Part shown: one piece after another, positions 6,776 through 14,132 of the stretch
Numbering within the stretch: the first letter of the stretch is position 1
Layout of the letters: each line of letters starts with the position of its first letter
Assembly: GCA_937860165.1 (NCBI GenBank)
Contig: CALMBE010000130.1
Span: forward strand, 1-14,162
From: an uncultured Planctomycetaceae bacterium
Lineage (GTDB): Bacteria > Planctomycetota > Planctomycetia > Pirellulales > Lacipirellulaceae
DNA length: 14,162 bases
Direction of reading: 5' to 3'
Notes under the pieces: generated by a model
The model's database searches: none
What the model saw: the letters and a program-made list of their open reading frames with translations, nothing else
Told to the model about the DNA's origin: nothing
Translations under genes and position numbers: made by a program

Positions 6776-8023
6776 TCACGCATCTTTTAGTTGCGGATCG
6801 AGTGCATCGCGTACGCCGTCACCGAGAAAGTTCAGCGCCAAGAGCGTAGTTCCCAAGGCAATGCTCGGAAACAGCACCAACCACCAGTAAACTTTCACGG
6901 GCGTGATAACTTTGATTCCTTCGTTTGCCAAGAGTCCCCAAGAAACATCGGGGGGTTCGACTCCTAATCCTAAAAATGACAGAAACGCTTCAAACAGCAT
7001 CACTTTGGGAATCGTGAGTGTCAAATACACCAACACCACGCTCAGCAGATTGGGCAGCAAGTGCCAGAAAAGAATCCTGAGTTGACCAGCTCCCAACGAG
7101 CGGGCTGCCTCGACATAAAGCTCATGCTTGAGCGAAATCACTTGCCCCCGGACCACGCGCGACATGGTTAACCAATAAATTGCCCCCACGACAAAGTAAA
7201 ACACGGTTATGCGATTGATCCCCCAAAAGGCGAGTTCGTCGGCGATGCTCTCTTCGCCAAGGATCGTGAGCAGGAAAATCACGACAAACACAAAGGGCAC
7301 TGAGTAGAGCACATCGACCACCCGCATTAAGACGTCGTCGATCCAACCCCCACAGTAGCCTGCGATGGCCCCATAGGTGACACCGATCACCAACGAAACG
7401 ATCGTCGCCACAAGTCCCACGAGGAGTGAAATTCTGGCTCCCCAGCAAAGCCGGGCCACGAGGTCCCGACCAAACAAGTCCCGGCCACAGATCGAATTGA
7501 GGGCGTACCCGCCAAAAAGCGAATATCGGGTGCGAACCATCCAACGACTTAAACTGCCCAAGGTGGGAAATCCCAATTTTCGATAGGGCGCTTGCACAGT
7601 GTCATGAATCTCAGCCGCTTTGCGGCGTATTTCATAGCGTAATTCCTTGGCCGCCGCGGTATCTGGAGTTGTTGAGGAGTATTTGCTTTTCAATTTGGCC
7701 AATTCATCTCGCAAGGATTTTGTAATCCTTGGAGAGCGGGAGACTAATTGCCAATCAAGTTGCTGGGTGGAAATCCATAGTGGATTGAAAAGTGGTTCTG
7801 AGTATTGCAGTTCGGTTTGAGTGTGATCAGGTGCTTGAAGCGGAAGCAAGGGTGTCAAACTGGCCAACAAGCAGATTACCAGCAACACTCCCAAAGACAA
7901 CATCGACACCCAGTTCCTCCGTATTCGCCGCCAGGCGTCCCGAGACAGCGACATCCCCTCCGAAGGCGCACCAACGACTGGGGAGGAGCGGCTGAGCAGG
8001 TTGGAATTATTCCGACGATCCAT
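6776..8023 (-). CDS. Peptide/nickel-type ABC transporter permease, DppC/OppC family
   Basis: Inner-membrane permease subunit that pairs with the DppB-type subunit encoded just upstream to form the channel of a peptide or similar importer. Of 415 residues, TM1 lies at about 38-58. The permease core begins near GRDLFGRDLVARLCWGARIS (180-199), with TM helices to about 400. The EAA loop that docks the ATPase is EAARSLGAGQLRILFWHLLP (305-324), and FLSFLGLGV follows. The protein is long for the family (about 300-340 is common). The excess is a charged, Lys/Glu-rich segment at about 62-170 between TM1 and the core, predicted outside the membrane. ATG 8023 is 33 bases after the dppB-like stop. ATG 7954 (Met24) is an alternative start. 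Confidence 0.93.
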   Translation of the reverse strand: MDRRNNSNLLSRSSPVVGAPSEGMSLSRDAWRRIRRNWVSMLSLGVLLVICLLASLTPLLPLQAPDHTQTELQYSEPLFNPLWISTQQLDWQLVSRSPRITKSLRDELAKLKSKYSSTTPDTAAAKELRYEIRRKAAEIHDTVQAPYRKLGFPTLGSLSRWMVRTRYSLFGGYALNSICGRDLFGRDLVARLCWGARISLLVGLVATIVSLVIGVTYGAIAGYCGGWIDDVLMRVVDVLYSVPFVFVVIFLLTILGEESIADELAFWGINRITVFYFVVGAIYWLTMSRVVRGQVISLKHELYVEAARSLGAGQLRILFWHLLPNLLSVVLVYLTLTIPKVMLFEAFLSFLGLGVEPPDVSWGLLANEGIKVITPVKVYWWLVLFPSIALGTTLLALNFLGDGVRDALDPQLKDA

Positions 8024-8056
8024 CTGATTCTCATTCCCTAGGCCACATTCCGCACT

Positions 8057-8974
8057 TCATTTCAATTCAACCCGAGGGTCCAGCAGCGCATACGACACAT
8101 CCACGATCCAGTTCATCACGAACAAGAGCACTGTGTAAAGCAAAACCAAACCCATGGCCAACGTGTAGTCCCGTTGTAAGGCTGCCTGTACAAAGTGTGA
8201 ACCCAGGCCCGGAATCGCGAAGATTTGTTCCACAACAAGCGAGCCGGTCAAGATTCCCGCCACGGCAGGCCCTAGGAATGACACGACGGGTAACAGGGCA
8301 CCCCGCAGGGCATGTACCACAATTAAACGCAGCGGGCCGACTCCCTTAGCGCGTGCCGTGCGGATGTGATCTTGCTTGAGAACATCGAGCATGCTGGTGC
8401 GGGCAATTCGAGCGATGGATGCGGCGTAAGGGGCTCCTAAGCACAGAGAGGGGAGGACAAGTTGATCGAAATCTCCCCACCCCGCAGCAGGAAAAACGGG
8501 ATAGATAAACACAAAGAGTAAAATCGACACCCCCGCAATCATGAAGTTGGGCAAGGCAATTCCGATAGTTGCAGCCAGCCGCAAAAACAAGTCGCTCCAA
8601 CTCCCCCGCAACACGGCTGAGGTCACTCCTGCAACAAGCCCCAGAATTGTTGCAAAAGCCAGCGCCAGTAATCCAAGAGCCACGGAGATCGGCAATCCCT
8701 GTTGGATAATTTCGTTTACCGTGTAGTCGCCAATCTTGAAGCTATATCCGAGATCTCCGCTGACGACTTTTCCCAGCTCGATGAAATACTGTTCTACCAA
8801 CGGCTTATCGAGGTGATAACGCTTCTTAAGATTCGCTTCGATTTCAGGTTCCAGAACCCGTTCGCGGTCGAACGGCCCCCCGGGGACACTGCGCATCAGA
8901 AAGAACGATACCGAAAACACCACCCAGAGCGTGAGTGCCATCCAGAATAATCGACGAACCATGAAACCAATCAT
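8057..8974 (-). CDS. Peptide/nickel-type ABC transporter permease, DppB/OppB family
   Basis: Inner-membrane permease half of the importer, 305 residues, normal for the family. TM1 (about 6-27) begins MIGFMVRRLFW and runs into the family signature MRSVPGGPFDRER. DLGYSFK follows, then a block of TM helices. The EAA loop is DHIRTARAKGVGPLRLIVVH, and the ending YALLDPRVELK is typical. The frame continues upstream to 9034, but ATG 8974 is preferred. It overlaps the TGA of the upstream substrate-binding-protein gene as ATGA (8974-8971), gives the conserved N-terminus, and is preceded by GGGGGAG. The overlap implies translational coupling within the operon. Confidence 0.95.
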   Translation of the reverse strand: MIGFMVRRLFWMALTLWVVFSVSFFLMRSVPGGPFDRERVLEPEIEANLKKRYHLDKPLVEQYFIELGKVVSGDLGYSFKIGDYTVNEIIQQGLPISVALGLLALAFATILGLVAGVTSAVLRGSWSDLFLRLAATIGIALPNFMIAGVSILLFVFIYPVFPAAGWGDFDQLVLPSLCLGAPYAASIARIARTSMLDVLKQDHIRTARAKGVGPLRLIVVHALRGALLPVVSFLGPAVAGILTGSLVVEQIFAIPGLGSHFVQAALQRDYTLAMGLVLLYTVLLFVMNWIVDVSYALLDPRVELK

Positions 8975-10848
8975 CGACTCCCCCGCTGAAATTCGTTGGG
9001 TCCCCGACTCTGGCGGTCTACGCGAATTGCCCACAGGGGGTGATCATCACGGGCATTGTTGTAGAATCCCCGCACATGGGGCTTCACCATGTTTTTCGAG
9101 TGATAAGAATAGATCGGCAGCAGGGGGAGTTCGTCCAATACTATTCGCTCGGCTTCGGTCAAGATCTCGAACCGCCTGCGGTGATCTGTTTCACGAGTGG
9201 CTTCTACCACGAGCTGGTCGAATCGGGGGTTGCTCCACCCCGTGCTATTCTGTTCGCTGTCGGTGGTGAAAAGTTCCACAAAAGTGTTCGGATCGGAGTA
9301 ATCTGCCCCCCAGCCGCGGCGCGCGATGTCGTATTTTCCCTGATGGAGACTCGAGTTGTAGGCCCCCCATTCTTCGTTGCGGGTACGAACGGAAATTCCC
9401 AATTCGCGTTGCCATTGCTTGCGAATGAGTTCCGATATTGCCTGATGGGATTCCTGGGTGTTCGTCAGGATTTCCAGGCGAGGAAACCCCTTCCCCTCGG
9501 GGTAACCCGCCTCGGCCAGCAGCCGCCGGGCTTCATCATTATTTTCTGCTGCGGCCCGTTGTTGCTCCCAACCAGGTATTCCGGGGGGAACAAGGCTCAA
9601 ACTGGGCGGCTCTCCCGCTGGCATGAGTCGACTACATATTTCTGCTCGGTCCAGTGCCAATGACAACGCCTGCCTTACTCGCGGGTCGGTCAACGGCTTG
9701 CGGGTTGTGTTAAACAAATAGAAGTAGCTGCACAAGAATGGAGCGGGATTCAAGTCTTGCCGAGGCGGATCTGCCGCCATCAGGACTCGCAAAGCCGGGG
9801 CAGGAACATCGGTGATCCAGTCTACTTTGTCCGTAAAATAAAGATTCAGGGCCGTGGTCAGCGATTCCACGGCTAGGGCATCGATCACCTGCAACTGCAC
9901 CGCTGCCTGATTCCAATAGTGTTCGTTTTTCACAAGCCGGATGCGATCCCGCAGTCGGCGAAATTGCATTCGGAAGGGCCCGTTGTTCACAAGGTTTTCT
10001 GCCTTGGTCCAGGCTGGTTGGCCATGTGTTTCCAAGCAGTGTCGATTGACTGGAAACAGAGGATAGAAACCGAGCAGTCCCAATAAATAGGGCGTGGGGT
10101 GTTCCAATTGAATCTTTAAGGTGAAATCGTCGATTACCTCAATCCCCACCTCGCGGAAATCCAACAGCACTTGTCGGCACCAACGGCAATCGGAATCAGG
10201 CAATCGCTCGGAGGCCTCGACATCGTCCGTCGGTCGAAAACACACTTCTGTGCCCTCGATCCGCACGACATAGTCCCTTGTGTCTTTTTCCCGCTCCACG
10301 ACACGCACGAGTTCTCCCCGCAGCACTTGGCCACGGAGCGTATTGAGTGCCCCTGGGGGAAGATTCAGTTCGACTTCTACAGAGTCACCGGGCGTAATTC
10401 CACTGCCGCCCTGGCTGTAGCGACGCCCGTTCTTAAAATACCAACCCTGGTAGGCGTATTCGGCAGCGGTACGAGGATTCAAAAGTCGCCGCCACGAGTA
10501 GTGAAAATCCTGTGCCGTCACCGGCGACCCATCCGACCAGCGGGCATCGTCGCGGAGGAACATTTTGTAGGTCAGTTTGTCGTCCGAGATTTCCCAGCGC
10601 TTCGCAATCCCAGGCAAGGGTTCCAAAGTTTCGGGATCGTTACGAACCAATCCGTCGAAGAGCGCATACGCGATGCGACCTTCAGGCTGCCCTGTGACTA
10701 AGGCCGGATCTATGCTTTTGACTTCACTTTCATTGGCAAACGTAAAATCCGCGGGGGGCAGGCGTTCAGCCAGTGATGACCACACGCCAATCACCACGAT
10801 TCCGAAAAGTATGCTCCAAACCAACAACTTGCGATAAAAAGTAGACAT
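8971..10848 (-). CDS. Solute-binding protein family 5 (OppA/DppA-like), membrane-anchored
   Basis: Extracytoplasmic receptor that delivers peptides or a similar ligand to the two permeases encoded downstream. It has 625 residues, longer than the usual 500-550. An N-terminal hydrophobic helix (about 8-26) has no lipobox cysteine, so the protein is probably held by an uncleaved TM anchor or released by signal peptidase I. Family features include SEVKSIDPALVTG (41-53), LFDGLVRNDPETLEPLPGIA (63-82), RWSDGSPVTAQDFHYSWRRL (103-122), the segment around ALDRAEIC, and a C-terminal WGADYSDPNTF. Between LNPRTAAEYAYQ and the DDFTLKIQLEHPTPY segment lies an extra block (about 139-228) ending in a C-x2-C (Cys221 and Cys224). 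It is the first gene of the operon. The ATG lacks a clear Shine-Dalgarno sequence. Confidence 0.94.
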   Translation of the reverse strand: MSTFYRKLLVWSILFGIVVIGVWSSLAERLPPADFTFANESEVKSIDPALVTGQPEGRIAYALFDGLVRNDPETLEPLPGIAKRWEISDDKLTYKMFLRDDARWSDGSPVTAQDFHYSWRRLLNPRTAAEYAYQGWYFKNGRRYSQGGSGITPGDSVEVELNLPPGALNTLRGQVLRGELVRVVEREKDTRDYVVRIEGTEVCFRPTDDVEASERLPDSDCRWCRQVLLDFREVGIEVIDDFTLKIQLEHPTPYLLGLLGFYPLFPVNRHCLETHGQPAWTKAENLVNNGPFRMQFRRLRDRIRLVKNEHYWNQAAVQLQVIDALAVESLTTALNLYFTDKVDWITDVPAPALRVLMAADPPRQDLNPAPFLCSYFYLFNTTRKPLTDPRVRQALSLALDRAEICSRLMPAGEPPSLSLVPPGIPGWEQQRAAAENNDEARRLLAEAGYPEGKGFPRLEILTNTQESHQAISELIRKQWQRELGISVRTRNEEWGAYNSSLHQGKYDIARRGWGADYSDPNTFVELFTTDSEQNSTGWSNPRFDQLVVEATRETDHRRRFEILTEAERIVLDELPLLPIYSYHSKNMVKPHVRGFYNNARDDHPLWAIRVDRQSRGPNEFQRGSR

Positions 10849-10877
10849 GGCACAATCGTGTCTGGCAAAGTCGATAC

Positions 10878-11435
10878 GTGAAAGGCGTGTTGCAACAGCT
10901 TACCTTGGATCGCACAATTGCTCAAAGGAGAAACCGCGTTTTGTTTGAACACCTTCGCCACAAACCACCTCGAAAATTGTCCTTGCCCCGCGAAATCCTC
11001 GTGGTCTGTGCACCACTTCGCAGCAATATCAATCTCTCTCGGATCGCCCGAGCTGCGAGTTGTTGCGGACTGACCAAAATCATCTGCACTGGACCCGCTA
11101 AACTCGAACGGCGCATCGCCCGGGACGGGGCCGACACGATCGAAATCGAATCCCATCGAACCCTCCCACCCGTTTTGAAACAGCTTAGAACCGAAGGCTA
11201 TCGGTTGGTAGGATTGGAACAAACGACCGACTCAGTGGATCTTCATCGATACGAATTCCAGCGACGCACTGCCTTGGTGATCGGCAACGAACGCACGGGG
11301 CTCACCGAGGACCTCTTGAAATTGCTCGACGATGTGGTTGAGATTCCCGTGTGGGGATTGGCTTACAGCTACAACGTAGCAACCGCGACGGGGATGGCGC
11401 TCTACGAGTATTGCCGCCAATGGCCGGAGGGATAA
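10878..11435 (+). CDS. SpoU/TrmH-family RNA 2'-O-methyltransferase
   Basis: SPOUT-fold methyltransferase that transfers a methyl group from S-adenosylmethionine to a ribose 2'-OH of tRNA or rRNA. The three SpoU motifs are present: NINLSRIARAASCCG (50-64, with the catalytic Arg58), VIGNERTGL (134-142), and IPVWGLAYSYNVATATGMAL (156-175), forming the knotted SAM site. At 185 residues it has the SPOUT core and little else, closer to TrmH/TrmL size than to RlmB, which carries an extra N-terminal domain. The start at 10878 is GTG and lies only 29 bases from the divergent importer gene. TTG at 10941, ten bases after AAAGGAG (10924-10930), is an alternative that keeps all motifs. The exact RNA target cannot be assigned. 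Confidence 0.9.
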   Translation: MKGVLQQLTLDRTIAQRRNRVLFEHLRHKPPRKLSLPREILVVCAPLRSNINLSRIARAASCCGLTKIICTGPAKLERRIARDGADTIEIESHRTLPPVLKQLRTEGYRLVGLEQTTDSVDLHRYEFQRRTALVIGNERTGLTEDLLKLLDDVVEIPVWGLAYSYNVATATGMALYEYCRQWPEG

Positions 11436-11484
11436 GACAAAGAAAGGCTTAAGAGGGAATTTCAGATTCGAGCCTGAAGTAGCC

Positions 11485-11501
11485 GCGATGCAACGCATCG
11501 C
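11485..11501. terminator. Small hairpin between convergent methyltransferase and lpxA genes
   Basis: A perfect 7-bp stem GCGATGC/GCATCGC with an AAC loop lies in the 88-base gap between two converging genes. It is 49 bases after the methyltransferase stop and 22 bases beyond the lpxA stop on the minus strand. Neither side has a T-run, so it is at most a weak or Rho-assisted terminator. Confidence 0.35.
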
Positions 11502-11523
11502 AAGAAAGTGCCGGCCAGCACTT

Positions 11524-12384
11524 TCAACCAACTTGCCGAAAGCGTTGTACCGCTGTGTTTTCCGTTTCCACATCGTCCACCGCCGGATGCACTCGTAAAG
11601 CGACTTTGGGAGGACTGCGGCGCTCTTGAACGAAGCCTCGAATTCCAGTCTGGAAAAACTCGGCGAATTCGGTTGCGATCCCAACGGGAAATGTAGTTTC
11701 CAAAGCGGACACCATTTCCTGGAAGTTCAAACCCTCGCGATATATCAATCGATACGCCGCCTTGAGTTGCAGAATATCTTCCAAACTCAAGCCAGCCCGC
11801 TTTAATCCCACCTTGTTCAATCCTACGATCAGCGCGGGCGAACCGTCCGTTAGTACGAACGGAGGCAAGTCTTGCACGACCTTGGTGCATCCGCCAACCA
11901 TGGCCAGTCGACCGATACGACAATGCTGATGGACGGCCGCGTTCCCTCCCAGGCAAGCTCGATCTCCAACATGGACGTGGCCCCCCAGCATCACCCCATT
12001 GGTCAGGATCACCCGATTACCAACTTTGCAATCGTGTGCCACATGAGCCCCCACCATCAGGAGGCAATGATCACCAAGTGTGGTAACTCCCTCGGCCTGC
12101 ATGGCCCGATGTACGGTGGAGTGTTCGCGGATAATATTGTGATTTCCAATGCTCACTCGGCCAGGCAAATGAGTCAAATTCGCTTGGGGCAAGCCACCCA
12201 GAACCGTTCCTTCGCACACCAAATTGTCTGTGCCCAAAGTGGTGCCCTGCTTGATCGTAACACGGGCTTCCACTCGCGTTCGATCCCCGATCATTGTCCC
12301 GGCCTCGATTATCGAGAAGGGCCCGATCTCAACGTTCGAGCCAATCTGGGCCTGGGGACTGACGAGGGCGCTAGGGTGAATCAT
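11524..12384 (-). CDS. lpxA: Acyl-ACP--UDP-N-acetylglucosamine O-acyltransferase
   Basis: First enzyme of lipid A synthesis: it transfers a hydroxyacyl chain from ACP to the 3-OH of UDP-GlcNAc in the cytosol as a trimer. Its presence argues for an outer membrane with lipid A. The protein begins with hexapeptide repeats (MIHPSALVSPQAQIG, continuing to about 185) that build the left-handed beta helix. GNHNIIREHSTVHR (80-93) and the catalytic region GAHVAHDCKVGNR (112-124) are present, with His117 matching the catalytic His125 of E. coli and His114 matching His122. The C-terminal helical part begins near LKRAGLS (194-200). At 286 residues it is slightly longer than E. coli LpxA because of a charged tail. 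ATG 12384 is chosen over 12417 because it gives the family start and has GGAAGGA nine bases upstream. It stands apart from other lipid A genes in this window. Confidence 0.95.
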   Translation of the reverse strand: MIHPSALVSPQAQIGSNVEIGPFSIIEAGTMIGDRTRVEARVTIKQGTTLGTDNLVCEGTVLGGLPQANLTHLPGRVSIGNHNIIREHSTVHRAMQAEGVTTLGDHCLLMVGAHVAHDCKVGNRVILTNGVMLGGHVHVGDRACLGGNAAVHQHCRIGRLAMVGGCTKVVQDLPPFVLTDGSPALIVGLNKVGLKRAGLSLEDILQLKAAYRLIYREGLNFQEMVSALETTFPVGIATEFAEFFQTGIRGFVQERRSPPKVALRVHPAVDDVETENTAVQRFRQVG

Positions 12385-12688
12385 CACAGTGGGTCCTTCC
12401 ACAAGCGGTTTCAGCAATTCGACGCAAATCGATCACAGAAGCCCGTCACACTCGTGGAGTGGACCTGGCTTGCTGGTTGTTATATCGGAAGCAGGGGTTA
12501 TAACGGGTTAGGGATAGATGAGCGAATCCCGGTATCGAGATTTCTCTTAATTTTCCCAGAAATCTTTTCGTGATAGCACTCCCTGGGCGAAGGCTGCTAT
12601 CGTCGGTTAGACTGTGATGGCAGATCGAGCTGGACGCAAGCTTGTTGTCCGTACCGACTCGTTTTCTCCAGTATTTAAGGATTTTTTC
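12385..12688. other. 304-base divergent intergenic region, lpxA / TPR gene
   Basis: No gene is supported here. It should contain both promoters. The visible structure is a near-identical pair of AT-rich boxes, GTTATATCGG (12479-12488) and GTTATAACGG (12497-12506), 18 bases apart start to start and about 95-120 bases before the lpxA start. They could be promoter or operator elements. I see no confident -35/-10 pair. Confidence 0.5.
12394..12400 (-). promoter_or_regulatory. Shine-Dalgarno sequence fixing the lpxA start
   Basis: GGAAGGA on the minus strand ends nine bases before ATG 12384. It selects this start over the in-frame ATG at 12417, which lies upstream of the site. Confidence 0.6.
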
Positions 12689-13024
12689 ATGAGCGACCCC
12701 GTGAAACTCTATGATGAAGCAGATCAACTCAAGGCCGCAGGTAATCTGGAAGGGGCTGTCGCAAAGCTTTCCGAAGCCTTGGCACTCGATGAAAGCTATG
12801 CGCTTGCTCACTCGGCGCTAGCAGTCACGCTGCAACGACTGGGCCAGCACGAGGAAGCCCTGACCCATGCCAAGCGGGTTACTGAACTTGAACCCCAGGA
12901 TCCCTTCAGCTTCACGGCCCTGAGTGTCACCTTCCAGCGAGCCTATGCTGGCACAGGCAACATGGACTACATTCGCTTAGCTGAAGATGCGATGGAACGC
13001 AGCCGCCAACTCAGTCAGCGGTAG
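12689..13024 (+). CDS. Small tetratricopeptide-repeat protein
   Basis: A cytosolic 111-residue protein made almost entirely of TPR helices, with no signal peptide or membrane segment. Residues about 5-38 (DPVKLYDEADQLKAAGNLEG onward) and 39-72 (YALAHSALAVTLQRLGQHEE onward) are good TPR units with the expected small and aromatic positions. Residues 73-107 form a weaker third unit ending in a helix. Such proteins act as adaptors; the partner is unknown. ATG 12689, with AAGG eight bases upstream, gives MSDPVKLY. The frame is open back to 12614, but the added N-terminal residues do not look like TPR sequence. It is a lone gene, divergent from lpxA and convergent with the DUF3467 gene. Confidence 0.82.
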   Translation: MSDPVKLYDEADQLKAAGNLEGAVAKLSEALALDESYALAHSALAVTLQRLGQHEEALTHAKRVTELEPQDPFSFTALSVTFQRAYAGTGNMDYIRLAEDAMERSRQLSQR

Positions 13025-13074
13025 TTACCAACTTCAGTGGAGCGCCCTCCGAAGCGCGACATTGACCTACCCAG

Positions 13075-13096
13075 CCGGACCAACACCTTGGTCCGG
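13075..13096. repeat. CCGGACCAA stem-loop, second copy
   Basis: A perfect 9-bp stem CCGGACCAA/TTGGTCCGG with loop CACC lies between the convergent TPR and DUF3467 genes. With one preceding base pair of context (AG), it matches the minus strand of 4320-4342 except for one extra C in the loop. It may act as a terminator for either gene, but the shared sequence points to a dispersed palindromic repeat. Confidence 0.75.
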
Positions 13097-13101
13097 TAAT
13101 C

Positions 13102-13147
13102 CCGTAAGCGCCACGGTCCGTAAGGCACCAAGGAATGTGTTCCTCGG
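13102..13147. repeat. Short direct repeat and hairpin next to the stem-loop
   Basis: CCGTAAG occurs at 13102-13108 and 13118-13124, flanking CGCCACGGT. Then CCAAGGAA (13128-13135) can pair with TTCCTCGG (13140-13147) across loop TGTG with one mismatch. Together with 13075-13096 this makes a small hairpin cluster filling most of the 156-base convergent gap. Confidence 0.4.
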
Positions 13148-13180
13148 GCTGGGGAGTGGAAACCACGAACCACATCCTTC

Positions 13181-13513
13181 TCAGCTTTGCTTGTGGACGA
13201 CACGTTTCTGCACGTCCGTTTCGAGGACACCAAAAGCTTGTTCGTGTCGTTGAACCGAGAGGTGCAGGGCATGCAGCAATCGCTTGGCTGTGAAATAGTT
13301 AGTCACGAGTCGCTGCGTGATAATGACAGGTTCGGTAGGGACACCAAACGGTTGGGAATTCAGCCCGAAGTCGATAATCAACTCCTCGGGAGTGCCCGTC
13401 ACTCGACAAAAATTGGCATAGGAACACGAGGCCTTACTATCGTCGACCTGCACGCGGGCCTGTTCCGGTTGGCGGGGTTCTTGTCCTTCACTGGCATTCT
13501 TTTCGTCGCTCAC
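13181..13513 (-). CDS. DUF3467 family protein
   Basis: A 110-residue protein of unknown function. The segment from about ASCSYANFCRVTGTPEELII (27-46) through DFGLNSQPFG to a C-terminal helix (about 75-100, FTAKRLLHALHLSVQRHEQA) matches my memory of the DUF3467 pattern of small bacterial proteins. An acidic, Gln/Pro-rich N-terminal tail precedes it. No signal peptide or membrane helix is seen. The frame runs back to a TTG at 13531, but GTG 13513 has GGAG (13522-13525) eight bases upstream and yields MSDEKNASEG. It lies 166 bases downstream of rsmG on the same strand. The gap holds a G/C-rich hairpin (GGGG 13608-13611 with CCCC 13616-13619), so cotranscription is uncertain. Confidence 0.83.
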   Translation of the reverse strand: MSDEKNASEGQEPRQPEQARVQVDDSKASCSYANFCRVTGTPEELIIDFGLNSQPFGVPTEPVIITQRLVTNYFTAKRLLHALHLSVQRHEQAFGVLETDVQKRVVHKQS

Positions 13514-13521
13514 AATCAAAT

Positions 13522-13525
13522 CTCC
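13522..13525 (-). promoter_or_regulatory. Shine-Dalgarno sequence supporting the GTG start of the DUF3467 gene
   Basis: GGAG on the minus strand sits eight bases before GTG 13513 and too far downstream to serve the TTG at 13531, so it decides the start. Confidence 0.5.
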
Positions 13526-13679
13526 AAGCAAGTTGTGTCTTGTTCCGAATCGAGTCTCACAGCGACTCTCCGGATCGGTCCATTCAATCTAAGGTATTTG
13601 TCTAGGGGGGGCTATCCCCACCCCGCTTTGCCGCCTGTGAAGAAACAATGAATACTTGGGCAGTTGAGTCTGGTCACTC

Positions 13680-14132
13680 TCATCCCTTACCACTGCGGGT
13701 GATGCTTAGGATGACACTTTCGGCATCGGTGCGTGGGGTGAAATAAGTGGCTCCTTTGCGAAGTTCCAGCCTTTTAAGCAACCCCAAGTGTCGGGCCTCT
13801 CCCCGCTCCTCGACCCATTTGCGTCCCTTGATGAGGAGCAGTCGATCAAAAGCGTCCCAGTGTGGGCCAACCCAGGTCAGGATCTTTGCCAGAGCCGCTA
13901 CCCCCCGAGCCACCAGGGTATCGAAGGTCTGAAGTTGAAGCACCTCTTCAGCGCGACATCCATAGACCGACACTGGCAGATTTAGATCCCGTACAATCGC
14001 TTCGACCACTCGAGCCTTTTTTTGCACCGATTCACAGACACTCACCCTTAAGTCTGGTCGGCAGATTGCCAAGATCAGTCCTGGCACACCACCGCCGGTA
14101 CCGATATCGAGAATCCGCTCCTTGGGGACTAG
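13680..14132 (-). CDS. rsmG: 16S rRNA (guanine-527-N7)-methyltransferase, 5' end cut by contig end
   Basis: RsmG (GidB) methylates N7 of G527 in 16S rRNA using S-adenosylmethionine; its loss is linked to low-level streptomycin resistance in several bacteria. Visible are the Rossmann SAM-binding motif ILDIGTGGGVPGLILAI, the acidic strand end VSVCES with QKKARVVEAI, the RAEEVLQL loop, FDTLVARGVAALAKIL, and the LLLIKG strand. About 150 genuine residues remain of a usual 205-215; the N-terminal helical part is missing. The frame appears to continue to a GTG at 14147, but residues past 14132 (LFRS and the start) are encoded by sequencing adapter. The real gene continues beyond the contig. Confidence 0.93.
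   Translation of the reverse strand, partial: LVPKERILDIGTGGGVPGLILAICRPDLRVSVCESVQKKARVVEAIVRDLNLPVSVYGCRAEEVLQLQTFDTLVARGVAALAKILTWVGPHWDAFDRLLLIKGRKWVEERGEARHLGLLKRLELRKGATYFTPRTDAESVILSITRSGKG

Noticed and set aside
9040..10701. Plus-strand ORFs (207 and 176 codons) opposite the substrate-binding protein gene
   Set aside because: They are shadows of a strongly supported minus-strand CDS.
11872..12573. 233-codon plus-strand ORF opposite lpxA
   Set aside because: It is His-rich and made from the complement of the hexapeptide repeats. lpxA is unambiguous.
13608..13619. GGGG-CTAT-CCCC hairpin as an rsmG terminator
   Set aside because: The stem is only four base pairs with no T-run on either strand, so it is recorded in the DUF3467 entry and not called.
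13187..13651. 154-codon plus-strand ORF opposite the DUF3467 gene
   Set aside because: The minus-strand frame matches a known family and has a ribosome binding site; the plus frame has neither.
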